63,954 nucleotides of DNA from Alphaproteobacteria bacterium. Lineage in GTDB: Bacteria; Pseudomonadota; Alphaproteobacteria; Micropepsales; Micropepsaceae. The stretch spans positions 1 through 63,954 of the forward strand of contig JAGWMG010000016.1 of the NCBI GenBank assembly GCA_028871795.1, read 5' to 3'. The notes below the pieces were generated by a model. It ran no database searches. It was not told the DNA's origin and saw only the letters and a program-made list of their open reading frames with translations. This document shows positions 53,619 to 62,433 of this stretch, piece by piece (positions within the stretch are counted from its first letter, which is position 1; each line of letters begins with the position of its first letter). The translations under genes and the position numbers were made by a program.

Positions 53619-54047
53619 ATGCGGTTTTGGCTCGTTGGACTTCTTGCCTGTGCGACGGTGACGGCTGCGTCCATTGCGTCGCCCGCCATCTCGAACGAAT
53701 TGATGCGGCCGGCTTTCGGCAAGGCCAGGGGTTATGCTCCACCCGACGATCGCGGCGGCAGCGTGCCGAGCGTCGCGCGCGGCCAGACCCTCAGTGTCGC
53801 CTGTGCGGACGTCGGCGAGGCGGGCGCCGTCGTGCAGGTCGTCATGCAGATCGCGCGTGCCGCAGGCGAACCCGCCACGGGCTACAGTGCCGTCCTGGCA
53901 ACAGAGCAGAAGATCGCCAACGGCGCGGTGCATGTGCGGGTTCCCGACGTGCCGGGCCTTTCCCGGCATACCGTCAACATCCGCATTTTCGTGACGGACA
54001 CCAAAGGCACGCATAGCTGCGACGGCGGCAGGGTGCGGATCGTCTAG
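53619..54047 (+). CDS. Exported protein of unknown function
   Basis: A 142-residue protein with an N-terminal signal peptide (MRFWLVGLLACATVTAASIA). The mature part has two cysteines, one in LSVACADVG and one in THSCDGG, with beta-type strands VVQVVMQIARAAG and HTVNIRIFVTDTKG. I do not recognise the family. GCGAGAGG precedes the ATG by 9 nt. It ends overlapping the convergent ubiB by 4 nt. Confidence 0.6.
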   Translation: MRFWLVGLLACATVTAASIASPAISNELMRPAFGKARGYAPPDDRGGSVPSVARGQTLSVACADVGEAGAVVQVVMQIARAAGEPATGYSAVLATEQKIANGAVHVRVPDVPGLSRHTVNIRIFVTDTKGTHSCDGGRVRIV

Positions 54048-55612
54048 ATTATCCAAATCGTCGCGATGACGCCGAGCGCGCCCGCTGCGAGCCACAGCGC
54101 GACGCGCACTCCCCTGTCGCGGGCGAACTGCGCCTCGGCGATCTGGCGCGCCGTGTCGGGGTGCAGGCGCAGGCCGCCGCCGGCCAGCATCGCCGAAACG
54201 ATTTCCGCGTTGCGCAGCAGTTGCGGCAGGTGCTGCGCCACGCGCCCCAGCGCGCCCACGCCTTCCGCCGCTTCGCGCAGGCGCGCTTCCGGCCCCATGC
54301 GGTCGAGCATCCAGCGTTCGACCACGGGGCGCGAGGCTTCCCAGATGTCGAAATCGGGATCGAGGCCGCGCGCCACGCCTTCGACCACCACCATCGTCTT
54401 CTGCAGCAGCAGCAGTTGGGGTTGCGCCTGCATCTCGAAGCGCCGCGTCGTCTCGAACAGTTGTTGCAGCAGCTTGGCCATCGAGACCTCGCGTGCCGGC
54501 CGGCCGAAGATCGGTTCGCCGACGGCCCTGAGCGCCTGGGCGAAGGTCTCCACGGGATGATGACGGGGAACGAAGCCGGCTTCAAAGTGCACCTGCGCCA
54601 CCCGCATATAGTCGCGTGCCAGGAAGCCGGCGAGGGTTTCCGCCATGAAGCGCCGCATCGGCGCATCCAGCCGGCCCATGATGCCGAAATCGACCGCTAC
54701 CAGCCGTCCTTCGCTGTCGACGAACAGGTTTCCTGGATGAAGGTCGGCGTGGAAGAAGCCTTCGCGCAGCGTCTGGGTGAGGAAACTGCGCATCAGCGTC
54801 ACCGCAACCTGCTTCGGATCGCGGCCGGCGGCGCGCAACGCTTCGACGTCGCGCACCGGCACGCCGTCGATCCACTCCATCGTCATCACGCGCGCCGCGG
54901 TGCGGCTCCAGTCGACGGACGGCACGCGGAAACCCGAATCGTCTCGCGTGCGCTCCGCCAGTTCGGAAGCCGCCGCCGCTTCCATCCGCAGGTCGAGTTC
55001 GAGCGCCGTCGACTCGGCAAGCGTGCCGATCAGGGCCGCCACGCGCAGCCGCCGCGCCTCAGGCAAAAGCCGCTCGGCCAGCCGCGCAGCCAAGGCGAGC
55101 GCCGAAAGATCGCGCGCGAATTCCGCCTCGATGCCGGGACGCAGGACCTTGACCGCCACGCGCCGCGGCGGAATCTCCGTCGTTTCGGCTTCATGCACCT
55201 GGGCGATGGAGGCGGCGGCGACGGGCTCGCCGAAACTGGCGAACAATTCCGCCACCGGCCGGCCGAGCGACGCCGCCATCGCCGCGCACGCATCCGCTTT
55301 CGGAAACGGCGGCAGGCGGTCCTGCAATCCCTCCAACGCACCGGCGATTTCGGCGCCGACGATGTCCGGACGGGTCGCGAGAATCTGGCCGAGCTTGATA
55401 TGCGCCGGCCCAAGGCTTTCGAGCGCCCGCGCCAGCCGCTCGCCCGGCGTGCCGGTATCGCCCTTGACGCGCCCGAGGCCGAGCAGCCGCCGAACCAGCT
55501 TCAGCGAAGGCGGAATGGCCGAAAGATATTCGCGCGGGATCAGGGCGTCGTGGCGGCCCAGCGTGCGGGCGATGGTCCAGAGCCGGAAGAGGTTGGAAAC
55601 CGTGTCCGCCAT
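54044..55612 (-). CDS. ubiB: Ubiquinone biosynthesis protein UbiB (ABC1/ADCK-type kinase)
   Basis: A 522-residue atypical protein-kinase-like ATPase required for ubiquinone synthesis. The KxGQ motif is in GPAHIKLGQIL, the Ala-rich loop in VAAASIAQVHE, the catalytic segment in FFHADLHPGNLFVD and the DFG-like motif in AVDFGIMG. One or two membrane helices close the protein (VALWLAAGALGVIATIWI). ubiE is 1 nt upstream, so this is a ubiE-ubiB operon. Confidence 0.95.
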   Translation of the reverse strand: MADTVSNLFRLWTIARTLGRHDALIPREYLSAIPPSLKLVRRLLGLGRVKGDTGTPGERLARALESLGPAHIKLGQILATRPDIVGAEIAGALEGLQDRLPPFPKADACAAMAASLGRPVAELFASFGEPVAAASIAQVHEAETTEIPPRRVAVKVLRPGIEAEFARDLSALALAARLAERLLPEARRLRVAALIGTLAESTALELDLRMEAAAASELAERTRDDSGFRVPSVDWSRTAARVMTMEWIDGVPVRDVEALRAAGRDPKQVAVTLMRSFLTQTLREGFFHADLHPGNLFVDSEGRLVAVDFGIMGRLDAPMRRFMAETLAGFLARDYMRVAQVHFEAGFVPRHHPVETFAQALRAVGEPIFGRPAREVSMAKLLQQLFETTRRFEMQAQPQLLLLQKTMVVVEGVARGLDPDFDIWEASRPVVERWMLDRMGPEARLREAAEGVGALGRVAQHLPQLLRNAEIVSAMLAGGGLRLHPDTARQIAEAQFARDRGVRVALWLAAGALGVIATIWII

Positions 55613-55613
55613 C

Positions 55614-56369
55614 TCAGATCTTCCACGCCGAATGCATCGCCGCGATGCCGCCCGTCAGATTGCGGAACTGCACGCGCGACAGTCCCATTTGCTCGATCAT
55701 CTTGGCGAATTTCGCTTGCGGCGGAAAGCGCCGGATGCTCTCCACCAGATAGCGATAGGCCTCGCCGTCGCCCGCCACGATGTGTCCGAGCGCCGGCAGG
55801 ACGTTGAAGGAGAATTTGTCGTAGAGGAAATCCAGGCCCGGCGCCTGCACCTGCGAGAATTCCAGGCAGAGGAACCGTCCGCCCGGTTTCAGCACGCGCT
55901 GCGCCTCGGCCAACGCCTTGTCGATGTGGGTCACGTTGCGGATGCCGAAGGCGATCGTGTAGGCGTCGAAGGTGGCACTGGGAACCGGAAGCGCCTCCGC
56001 GTCGCCAGCGATCCAGCGGACGGCGCCCTCGCCCTGGGCGCGGCGCACGCCTTCGGCGAGCATGTTTGGATTGATGTCGCAGACCGTGATCTCGGCCTCG
56101 CCGCCGCGCATCCGTGCCGCGCGAGCAATCCTGAGCGCGATGTCGCCGGTGCCGCCGGCGACGTCGAGGACGCGCCAGCCGGGCTGCGGGTTCAGCCACT
56201 CGACCATGGCGTCTTTCCACAGCCGGTGTACGCCGGCACTCATCAGATCGTTCATCAGGTCGTAATTGCGCGCCACCGAGGAGAATACCTCGCGCACCAG
56301 ACTCTGCTTCCGGTCCTCGGGCACGTCGCGGTAGCCGAATGAGGCGGTATGATGGGGATCGTTCGTCAT
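55614..56369 (-). CDS. ubiE: Demethylmenaquinone/ubiquinone C-methyltransferase UbiE
   Basis: A 251-residue SAM-dependent C-methyltransferase of the ubiquinone pathway. The SAM motif is [16 protein letters not shown], and the family signatures [18 protein letters not shown] and [14 protein letters not shown] are present. The ATG at 56369 ([16 protein letters not shown]) fits best; in-frame ATGs up to 56426 are alternatives. Divergent from mutM, with a short palindromic element between. Confidence 0.95.
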   Translation of the reverse strand: MTNDPHHTASFGYRDVPEDRKQSLVREVFSSVARNYDLMNDLMSAGVHRLWKDAMVEWLNPQPGWRVLDVAGGTGDIALRIARAARMRGGEAEITVCDINPNMLAEGVRRAQGEGAVRWIAGDAEALPVPSATFDAYTIAFGIRNVTHIDKALAEAQRVLKPGGRFLCLEFSQVQAPGLDFLYDKFSFNVLPALGHIVAGDGEAYRYLVESIRRFPPQAKFAKMIEQMGLSRVQFRNLTGGIAAMHSAWKI

Positions 56370-56387
56370 GGCGTGGACCATACTGTA

Positions 56388-56420
56388 TGTCATCCCGGAC
56401 GCAGCGCGAAGCGGTGGATT
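56388..56420. repeat. Partial palindromic element beside mutM
   Basis: It begins GTCATCCCGGACG, the same left end as the element at 28364, and is cut short right before the mutM start. It lies in the ubiE-mutM divergent promoter region. Confidence 0.45.
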
Positions 56421-56425
56421 AACCA

Positions 56426-57301
56426 ATGCCCGAATTGCCCGAAGTCGAGACCGTCCGCAAGGGACTGCTGCCCGTGCTGGAGGGCCACAAATTCGTCAAG
56501 GTCGAAACCAGGCGCGGCGATTTGCGCCTGCCGTTCCCGAAGGACTTTTCCCGGCGGCTGACCGGCCGGCGGGTACTGAGATTGCGGCGGCGCGCGAAAT
56601 ACTTGCTGGCCGAGCTCGACGGGGGCGAAACGCTGGTCATCCATCTCGGCATGACCGGTCGGATGAGCGTGTTCGCCGAGGGCAAGGAGCGCAAGCTCGG
56701 GCAATATGTCTATCGGGCGCCGCCGCCGGATGCGGGGCTCGGCAAGCACGATCACGTGTTGATGGAAACCGACGCGCCCGCACGCATCATTTTCACCGAC
56801 CACCGCCGCTTCGGTCTGATGACGCTGATCGACACCGCGAAGATCGCCACCGACAAGCTGTTCAAAGGTATCGGCATCGAGCCTCTGTCCGACGAATTCG
56901 ACGCGGCGTATCTCGCCCCCGCTTTGAAGGGGAAGAAGACGCCGATTAAGTCGGCGCTGCTCGACCAACGCGTGATCGCGGGCATCGGCAACATCTACGC
57001 TTGCGAGGCGCTGTTCCGCGCGCGCATCTCGCCGAAGCGGCCGGCCTCGAAGGTACCGCAAGCCTCGTTCGGGCCGCTCGCCCACGCGATCAAGACCGTG
57101 CTGAAAGAAGCCATCAAAGCGGGCGGCTCCAGCTTGCGCGACTACCAGAAGGCCGACGGCGAACTGGGCAATTTCCAGCACCATTTCGCCGTCTACGACC
57201 GCGAAGGCGAACCGTGCCCGCGAAAGGGTTGCGGCGGAGTCGTCAAACGCATCGTGCAGAGCGGGCGGTCCAGCTTCTACTGCCCGACCTGCCAGAAATA
57301 A
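56426..57301 (+). CDS. mutM: Formamidopyrimidine-DNA glycosylase
   Basis: A 291-residue glycosylase/AP lyase that removes 8-oxoguanine and formamidopyrimidines. It starts PELPEVET with the catalytic Pro and Glu, has the helix-two-turn-helix [18 protein letters not shown] and ends with the zinc finger [10 protein letters not shown] ... FYCPTCQK. The length fits. It starts 56 nt from ubiE and lies upstream of an ArsR/SRPBCC pair on the other strand. Confidence 0.96.
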   Translation: MPELPEVETVRKGLLPVLEGHKFVKVETRRGDLRLPFPKDFSRRLTGRRVLRLRRRAKYLLAELDGGETLVIHLGMTGRMSVFAEGKERKLGQYVYRAPPPDAGLGKHDHVLMETDAPARIIFTDHRRFGLMTLIDTAKIATDKLFKGIGIEPLSDEFDAAYLAPALKGKKTPIKSALLDQRVIAGIGNIYACEALFRARISPKRPASKVPQASFGPLAHAIKTVLKEAIKAGGSSLRDYQKADGELGNFQHHFAVYDREGEPCPRKGCGGVVKRIVQSGRSSFYCPTCQK

Positions 57302-57427
57302 TCTTCGCCTCTTTCCGGTTGTTCGGACACGGAATCGTTTCGTCGTCTTTTCATTTTTTCAAAGCTCGACGAAAGCGACTCGTGGCGCCCACTTCGGGGC
57401 CGTTTTTGAAACCCGCGCATAAAGAGA

Positions 57428-57447
57428 CAGGCCGCGACCGCGGCCTG
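57428..57447 (-). terminator. GC-rich palindrome downstream of the SRPBCC gene
   Basis: CAGGCCGCG and CGCGGCCTG are separated by two bases, a perfect 9-bp palindrome. On the minus strand it is followed by TCTCTTTATG. It could terminate the SRPBCC transcript. Confidence 0.55.
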
Positions 57448-57476
57448 CGCCCCTGCGCAAATGTGCTGATGTAAGG

Positions 57477-57509
57477 GAAATGGTCATTCGACCTTGTCGG
57501 TTCAAGGGG
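57477..57509 (-). repeat. 33-nt two-hairpin repeat, copy 2
   Basis: Identical to 30256-30288 on the opposite strand. Relative to its neighbour it has the same orientation as copy 1: 3' of the SRPBCC gene, about 43 nt after its stop, with the same two hairpins. Confidence 0.85.
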
Positions 57510-57552
57510 CGCCTGGAAAAATCTTTGCTTGCGATTGCGCTCCACTTGCATC

Positions 57553-58011
57553 TCACATTCCCTTCGGCCAGTGCTTCGTCTGTTCGAGCGCGTCGCCGGT
57601 TTCGAGCAGGCTCTTCAGGCTGGCGAGTATGGCCGGCCAGCCGGCGGACACGCTCTGAAGAAACTTGGAACGCGGCTTGTCGATCTCGTGTGTCACCGTG
57701 AGCTTCACCGCTCCGTTGGCCTGCTCGATGTCGAAGGTGCAGCGCGAATAGCCTTCCTCGCGCATGTCGGGCAGAAATTCGTTGCGCCATTTGAGGACGA
57801 GCCGTCTCGGCCGGTCGATCTCCAGCACTTCACCGGCATCGCCGACCCGTCCGTCCGGAATCATCAATTTCCACGATGAACCGGGCTTCCAGTCTGTATC
57901 GTGCCAGGTCTCGCACCAATAACTGCGCGTGAATTTCGGCTCGGTCAGCGCGCTCCAAAGCTTTTCCGGCGTTGTGCGGATGTAGGTGACATAGACAAAT
58001 TTCTCAGCCAT
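57553..58011 (-). CDS. SRPBCC/AHSA1 family protein
   Basis: A 152-residue START-like protein with the AHSA1 pattern: VTYIRTTPEKLWSALTEP near the start and GWPAILASLKSLLETG at the C-terminal helix. Family members bind hydrophobic ligands or chaperones; no ligand can be predicted. The ATG overlaps the end of the ArsR gene by 8 nt, so this is the standard ArsR-SRPBCC operon of two genes, where the regulator is likely autoregulated. Confidence 0.88.
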   Translation of the reverse strand: MAEKFVYVTYIRTTPEKLWSALTEPKFTRSYWCETWHDTDWKPGSSWKLMIPDGRVGDAGEVLEIDRPRRLVLKWRNEFLPDMREEGYSRCTFDIEQANGAVKLTVTHEIDKPRSKFLQSVSAGWPAILASLKSLLETGDALEQTKHWPKGM

Positions 58012-58327
58012 CGCTCTTCCCTTCCAGATTTTTCTTCAAATCCGCGAGCGCCCTGACCCTGTGGCGCTCGTACTTGCCGATCCACCGCTCGGCGATCTCG
58101 TTGATCGGAACGGGATTGAGAAAATGCAGCTTCTCCCGGCCGCGCCGTTGCGTCGCCACGAGATTTGCCGCTTCCAGCAGCGCCAGATGCTTGGCCACCG
58201 CCTGGCGCGACATCCTCGCCTCGGCGCACAACGCGCCCAGCGTCTGCCCGTTCCCGGCAAAGAGACGGTCCAGCAATCGCCGCCGGGTCGGGTCGGCAAG
58301 CGCCTTGAACACCGCATCCATGCTCAT
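58004..58327 (-). CDS. ArsR family winged-helix regulator
   Basis: A 107-residue ArsR-type repressor. It reads MDAVFKALADPTRRRLLDRL, then a helix-turn-helix ARMSRQAVAKHLALLEAANLV and the beta wing TQRRGREKLHFL. The metal-binding ELCVCDL motif of ArsR/SmtB is absent, so it is not a metal sensor. A perfect inverted repeat 10 nt upstream is a good operator candidate. The start is the ATG at 58327 (MSMDAVF), with ATG alternatives at 58342 and 58321. Confidence 0.88.
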   Translation of the reverse strand: MSMDAVFKALADPTRRRLLDRLFAGNGQTLGALCAEARMSRQAVAKHLALLEAANLVATQRRGREKLHFLNPVPINEIAERWIGKYERHRVRALADLKKNLEGKSDG

Positions 58328-58336
58328 GCCTGTAAT

Positions 58337-58356
58337 ATGCAACTAATTGGTTGCAT
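58337..58356. promoter_or_regulatory. Inverted-repeat operator candidate upstream of the ArsR gene
   Basis: ATGCAAC (58337-58343) and GTTGCAT (58350-58356) are perfect inverted copies with a 6-nt AT-rich spacer. Located between the ArsR and arfB starts, the size and symmetry fit an ArsR-dimer site. Confidence 0.55.
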
Positions 58357-58385
58357 GTCAAGCGGCAACATATAATGGCGGCGTC

Positions 58386-58811
58386 ATGGGCAAGATTCGC
58401 ATCACCGCGCACATCGCGATCGACGAAAGCGAGATGGAAGAGACCTTCGTGCTCGCTTCCGGCCCCGGCGGTCAGAACGTCAACAAGGTGTCGAGCGCGG
58501 TGCAGTTGCGCTTCGACGCGGCGCAGTCCCCGTCGCTGCCGGAGCCGCTGCGCTTGCGCCTGATGAGGCTCGCCGGCGGCAAGCTGACCAAGGACGGCGT
58601 CCTCGTGCTCACGGGCCGGCAATTCCGCGATCAGGTGCGCAATCGTGCTGCGGTGCGAGAGCGGCTGTTCGGGATGATCCGCGAAGCCGCTATAGAACCC
58701 AAGAAACGGAGGGCTACCAAGCCTTCCCGGACGTCCAAGGAAAAAAGGTTGCAGCGCAAAAAGAAACATGCGGAACTGAAGCGGGCGCGCGCCAAGCCGC
58801 CTGGCGATTGA
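58386..58811 (+). CDS. arfB: Alternative ribosome-rescue factor (peptidyl-tRNA hydrolase) ArfB
   Basis: A 141-residue release-factor-like hydrolase that frees stalled ribosomes without a stop codon. The GGQ motif is in [14 protein letters not shown], and the C-terminal tail ([20 protein letters not shown]) is strongly basic to enter the mRNA channel. No codon-recognition domain is present, as expected for ArfB. The start is the ATG at 58386. Followed by an enoyl-CoA hydratase gene after 16 nt. Confidence 0.95.
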   Translation: MGKIRITAHIAIDESEMEETFVLASGPGGQNVNKVSSAVQLRFDAAQSPSLPEPLRLRLMRLAGGKLTKDGVLVLTGRQFRDQVRNRAAVRERLFGMIREAAIEPKKRRATKPSRTSKEKRLQRKKKHAELKRARAKPPGD

Positions 58812-58827
58812 TTTTCGAGAGAGGCTG

Positions 58828-59604
58828 ATGGAACCGCGGAACATTCTGGTGAAGAGAGAAGGCGCCGTCGGCGTCGTCACCCTCAACCGGCCCAAGGCGC
58901 TAAACGCGCTCAATGGCGAATTGCTGGAGGAACTGGCGGCGGCGCTGGAGAGCTTCGACGCCGACCCGGCCGTTCGCGCCATCGTCGTCACCGGCTCGGA
59001 ACGCGCCTTCGCGGCGGGCGCCGACATCAAGGAAATGGCGCCGCTATCCTACATGGACATGTTCAAGGCGAACCTGTTCGCCCGGGCGTCGGAGCGGATG
59101 GCGGCCATCCGCAAGCCCGTCGTGGCGGCCGTCGCGGGCTACGCGCTGGGAGGCGGCTGCGAACTGGCCATGATGTGCGATTTCATCATCGCCGCCGACA
59201 CCGCCAAGTTCGGCCAGCCCGAGATCACGCTGGGCGTCATGCCGGGTATGGGCGGCAGTCAGCGGCTGACCCGCTTCGTCGGCAAGTCCAAGGCGATGGA
59301 AATGTGCCTGACGGGCCGCATGATGGATGCCGCCGAGGCGGAGCGCGCGGGCCTCGTCAGCCGCATAGTCCCGGCCGCCGACCTGATGGGCGAGGCGATG
59401 AAGGCCGCCGCAAAGATCGCCGAACAGTCCCTGCCCATCCTGATGATGACCAAGGAGACGATAAACCGCGCTTACGAGACGACGCTGGCCGAGGGCATCC
59501 GCTTCGAGCGGCGGCTGTTTCATTCCATGTTCGCCACCGAGGATCAGAAGGAAGGCATGGCGGCGTTCATCGAGAAGCGGAAACCGGAGTTCAAGGATAA
59601 ATAG
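58828..59604 (+). CDS. Enoyl-CoA hydratase
   Basis: A 258-residue crotonase-fold enzyme that hydrates 2-enoyl-CoA in beta-oxidation. The oxyanion-hole stretch [13 protein letters not shown] and [17 protein letters not shown] are normal, with the two catalytic glutamates in the CELAM and [14 protein letters not shown] region. The gene lies between arfB and rpsT, and enoyl-CoA hydratase near rpsT-dnaA is common in this class. Confidence 0.93.
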   Translation: MEPRNILVKREGAVGVVTLNRPKALNALNGELLEELAAALESFDADPAVRAIVVTGSERAFAAGADIKEMAPLSYMDMFKANLFARASERMAAIRKPVVAAVAGYALGGGCELAMMCDFIIAADTAKFGQPEITLGVMPGMGGSQRLTRFVGKSKAMEMCLTGRMMDAAEAERAGLVSRIVPAADLMGEAMKAAAKIAEQSLPILMMTKETINRAYETTLAEGIRFERRLFHSMFATEDQKEGMAAFIEKRKPEFKDK

Positions 59605-59611
59605 GCCGGAA

Positions 59612-59640
59612 TTGACCGCGGCGTAAGCGCGGGCTATACG
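59612..59640 (+). promoter_or_regulatory. Probable rpsT promoter
   Basis: TTGACC (59612-59617) and TATACG (59635-59640) with a 17-nt spacer. Transcription would start near 59647, about 26 nt before the rpsT ATG. Confidence 0.55.
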
Positions 59641-59672
59641 CGCCGCCTCCTATACGCCTGACAGGACGAGCT

Positions 59673-59945
59673 ATGCCCAATATCGCCTCCGCCAAAAAGC
59701 GCGTGCGCAGCGCGGCCAAACGGACCGCCATCAACCATTCCCGCAAGACCCGCATCCGCGGTCTGGTGCGCAAGGTCGAAGAGGCCATCGCGGCCGGCGA
59801 CAAAAACGCGGCCCTGGCGGCGCTGAAGGCGGCCGAGCCCGAGATCATGCGCAGCGTCGCCAAGGGCACGGTCCATAAAAATACCGGATCGCGGAAGGTC
59901 TCGCGCCTGACAAAACGCGTGGCCAAGCTGGGCAAACAAGTCTAG
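59673..59945 (+). CDS. rpsT: 30S ribosomal protein bS20
   Basis: A 90-residue three-helix ribosomal protein: [17 protein letters not shown], then [19 protein letters not shown] and [19 protein letters not shown]. Typical length and highly basic. A probable promoter is 30 nt upstream. Its position before dnaA is an old synteny of Alphaproteobacteria, though here a rhodanese gene lies between them. Confidence 0.97.
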   Translation: MPNIASAKKRVRSAAKRTAINHSRKTRIRGLVRKVEEAIAAGDKNAALAALKAAEPEIMRSVAKGTVHKNTGSRKVSRLTKRVAKLGKQV

Positions 59946-60406
59946 TTCTCTGGATTCTTTGCGGAATCTGGTACAGAATGGGCTACGAAGGCCGTTCGGG
60001 CCCATCTTTATTTGTCCGTGGACTGAGCAAACCCGTCCTATGACCGTTGCAGTGGGTGCCGGGGCGGCACGGTCATGTAAGTGCCTGATTCGTTAAGGTT
60101 AGTGACCATCGTTCGATTTTCCGTATAAAGAACATGGAGTTAGTGCGGGTACGGACGAAAAATAATTGACATGAAAGCGTCATGTTCACCGTGCGTTCTA
60201 TTGAAATCGAATCGGGCTTGCGCTTATGGTTACCGTGCGGTTGCGGTACGAGAACGAAAAAATGCCACAGAAAATCATAAATAAATTAGTGGTATTCGCC
60301 AGTTTTCGATGTATTTGTTAGGCGAGTTTCTAGTCTAATCTTTAGTGAATTCTTAAAAACGGGCTTGGTGCGCGGGAATATGCTCGCGGCCGGGGTGTTT
60401 GGGGCA
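59946..60406. other. AT-rich regulatory interval between rpsT and the rhodanese gene
   Basis: No gene found. Features seen: a bulged hairpin (ATGACC at 60040-60045 with GGTCAT at 60071-60076, GTGCC/GGCAC inside), a TTGACA at 60166 overlapping an inverted repeat ACATGA / TCATGT (60169-60185), and AT-rich tracts near 60270 and 60340. I saw no DnaA boxes of the TTATCCACA type. Confidence 0.5.
60169..60185. promoter_or_regulatory. Inverted repeat overlapping a -35-like box
   Basis: ACATGA, five bases, TCATGT: a perfect 6-bp inverted repeat whose left arm overlaps the TTGACA at 60166-60171. A repressor bound here would block that promoter. Confidence 0.4.
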
Positions 60407-60859
60407 ATGCGAACAGCCATGGCGTCTCAGAATCCCTCTTCTGGATATGCCGGAGACCTTACTCCCGTCGAGGCTTGGAGCCTGTTGGACGGCGACAAGA
60501 CGGCCCAACTTGTGGATGTCCGCACCCATGCGGAGTGGCGCTTCGTCGGGGCGCCGGACCTGACGTCCATCGGCCGCAAGGTTCACTTCGTGGAATGGCA
60601 GGACTATCCGGCCATGGCGCAAAACCTGGAATTCGTGGCCAAGACCAGCGCCGTCCTCGGACCCCACAAGCCAGCGCCCGCCCTTTTCCTGTGCCGCTCG
60701 GGCGGACGCTCCCGCGCCGCAGCGGCCGCCATGACGCGGGCGGGCTACCGGCGCGCCTACAACATCGAGGGCGGTTTCGAAGGCAATCTCGACAGCAAGG
60801 GCCACCGCGGCCACATCAACGGATGGAAGGCCGCAGGCCTTCCCTGGATGCAAACATAG
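60407..60859 (+). CDS. Rhodanese-like domain protein
   Basis: A 150-residue single-domain rhodanese. The active Cys is in PALFLCRSGGRSRAAA and the opening pattern is LTPVEAWSLLDGDKTAQLVD followed by VRTHAEWRFVG. It may carry a sulfane sulfur; the substrate is unknown. The start is uncertain: ATG at 60407 or 60419 are both plausible, and no strong ribosome site helps. It sits between rpsT and dnaA. Confidence 0.85.
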   Translation: MRTAMASQNPSSGYAGDLTPVEAWSLLDGDKTAQLVDVRTHAEWRFVGAPDLTSIGRKVHFVEWQDYPAMAQNLEFVAKTSAVLGPHKPAPALFLCRSGGRSRAAAAAMTRAGYRRAYNIEGGFEGNLDSKGHRGHINGWKAAGLPWMQT

Positions 60860-60991
60860 GAGGCGAGAAGATGCGACGAGAGGAGGCGCCGCGGGGACGG
60901 CGCACAGGAGGGTAACGGACCGGACAGCATCCGGAATTACGACAACCAATAAGGGCTCGCCGCGCGACGCAGCGCGGACGGGCACGGGGTG

Positions 60992-62428
60992 ATGGACATG
61001 GGACAATTCACGAGCAAGCCGACGGCAACGGACTGGTATGCGGTATGGACCTGCGTGCGCGAAAGACTGCGCCGCGAACTGGGGAACGCAGTATTCGACG
61101 CCTGGATCGGGCCGCTGACGCTGGAGGGCGTCGACAAAGACGAGCTGCGCATCGGCGCGGCCAAGCCGTTCGCGCGCAACTGGGTGGATAACCATTATGT
61201 GACGCGCATCGAGCGCGCCTTCCACGCCGAAGGAGCACATCCGGCTTCGTTGACGGTCGTGGTCTCGGACACTCCCCCGCCCGCCGTCGCCGCCGGCGTC
61301 TCCAAGGAGCCGGTGCGCATCGAGCCGCAGCCCGCCGCCCGCGTCGCCTATCCGTCACGCGACACCGAGGACGGTTCGCCGCCCAATGGCCTGTGGACGC
61401 GGATGCTGCATCCCCAGCAGACCTTCGACAGCTTCATTCCGGGCACCGCCAACGAGTTCGGCCACGGCGCGGCGCGCGCCTTCGCGGAAGGCCGCGGCAA
61501 CGATCTGTCCCTGCTCTACATCCACGGCGGCTTCGGCTTCGGCAAGACGCACCTGTTGAACGCCGCGGCGCTCGAATTCCGCAAGCGCGGCAAGCGCGTG
61601 CTGTTCCTCCGGGCCGAGGATTTCATGCGCCATTTCCTGGGCGCGCTGTATCGCAAGGATACGCTCGCCTTCAAGGAAGAGCTGCGCAGCGCCGATGTGC
61701 TCATCATCGACGATCTGCAGCATATCTGCCGCTCGACGGCGACGGCCTCGGAGTTCCTCTACACCGTCAACGCCTTCGCCGATCTGCGCCGGCGCGTGGT
61801 GATCGCCGCCGACCGCGCCCCTTCCGCCTTGGAGGGCCTAGGCGCCGACATCAAGTCGCGCATGACCGGCGGGCTGGTGATCCAGCTCGGCAAGCCGGAT
61901 CGCGAGACGCGGCTTGCGATCCTGAAATTCCGCGCCGCCGAATTCACCCGGCACCGGCCCGGCGTCGTCTTGCCGGAGAACGTGCTCGAACGCATCGCCG
62001 ACATCGACGATGCGTCCCCGCGCGAAATGATCGGGGTGCTGACGAAACTCGCCACCTACGCCGATCTGACCAAGAAGCCGGTGACGCCGGAGATGGCCGA
62101 AGAAGCCGTGGGCCTGCGCAGCGCGCCAGGCGCCAAGACCTCCATCGAGGACATCCAGCGCAAGACAGCCGAGTTCTATAAGCTCGACGTCAAGGACTTC
62201 TATTCGCCGCAACGCGCCCGCCGCGTGGCGCGGCCGCGCCAGGTGGCGATGTACCTCGCCCGCAAATTGACGACGCGCTCATTGCCCGAGATCGGGCGGC
62301 GCTTCGGCGGGCGCGACCACACGACGGTGCTGCACGCCTGCCGGCGCATCGAAGAGTTGTGCGCCGGAGATCCGCTGTTCAAGCAGGAGGTCGACTTCCT
62401 CAGCCAGATGCTGTCGAAGCGGATGTGA
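60992..62428 (+). CDS. dnaA: Chromosomal replication initiator DnaA
   Basis: A 478-residue AAA+ initiator. The N-terminal domain I, a Pro-rich linker and the ATPase core are in order: Walker A HGGFGFGKTHLLNAA, Walker B VLIIDDLQHI, sensor ADRAP. The C-terminal DNA-binding domain is diagnostic with IGRRFGGRDHTTVLHACRR. The usual GGVGLGKTHL Walker A reads GGFGFGKTHL here. A GTG at 60989 precedes the ATG at 60992; a third ATG at 60998 is possible. A palindromic repeat element follows its stop by 5 nt. Confidence 0.96.
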   Translation: MDMGQFTSKPTATDWYAVWTCVRERLRRELGNAVFDAWIGPLTLEGVDKDELRIGAAKPFARNWVDNHYVTRIERAFHAEGAHPASLTVVVSDTPPPAVAAGVSKEPVRIEPQPAARVAYPSRDTEDGSPPNGLWTRMLHPQQTFDSFIPGTANEFGHGAARAFAEGRGNDLSLLYIHGGFGFGKTHLLNAAALEFRKRGKRVLFLRAEDFMRHFLGALYRKDTLAFKEELRSADVLIIDDLQHICRSTATASEFLYTVNAFADLRRRVVIAADRAPSALEGLGADIKSRMTGGLVIQLGKPDRETRLAILKFRAAEFTRHRPGVVLPENVLERIADIDDASPREMIGVLTKLATYADLTKKPVTPEMAEEAVGLRSAPGAKTSIEDIQRKTAEFYKLDVKDFYSPQRARRVARPRQVAMYLARKLTTRSLPEIGRRFGGRDHTTVLHACRRIEELCAGDPLFKQEVDFLSQMLSKRM

Positions 62429-62433
62429 CTCCG

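Noticed and set aside
54161..55807. Plus-strand open frames of 500 or more codons
   Set aside because: Antisense of ubiB and ubiE; no recognisable motif.
59946..60406. Replication origin near dnaA
   Set aside because: The interval is AT-rich and next to dnaA, but I found no TTATCCACA-type boxes or repeated 13-mers, so I do not call oriC.
60871..60915. Very short open frame (14 codons, Arg-rich) upstream of dnaA
   Set aside because: It follows the rhodanese stop within a few bases and has Arg/Gly-rich composition; no support as a leader peptide.
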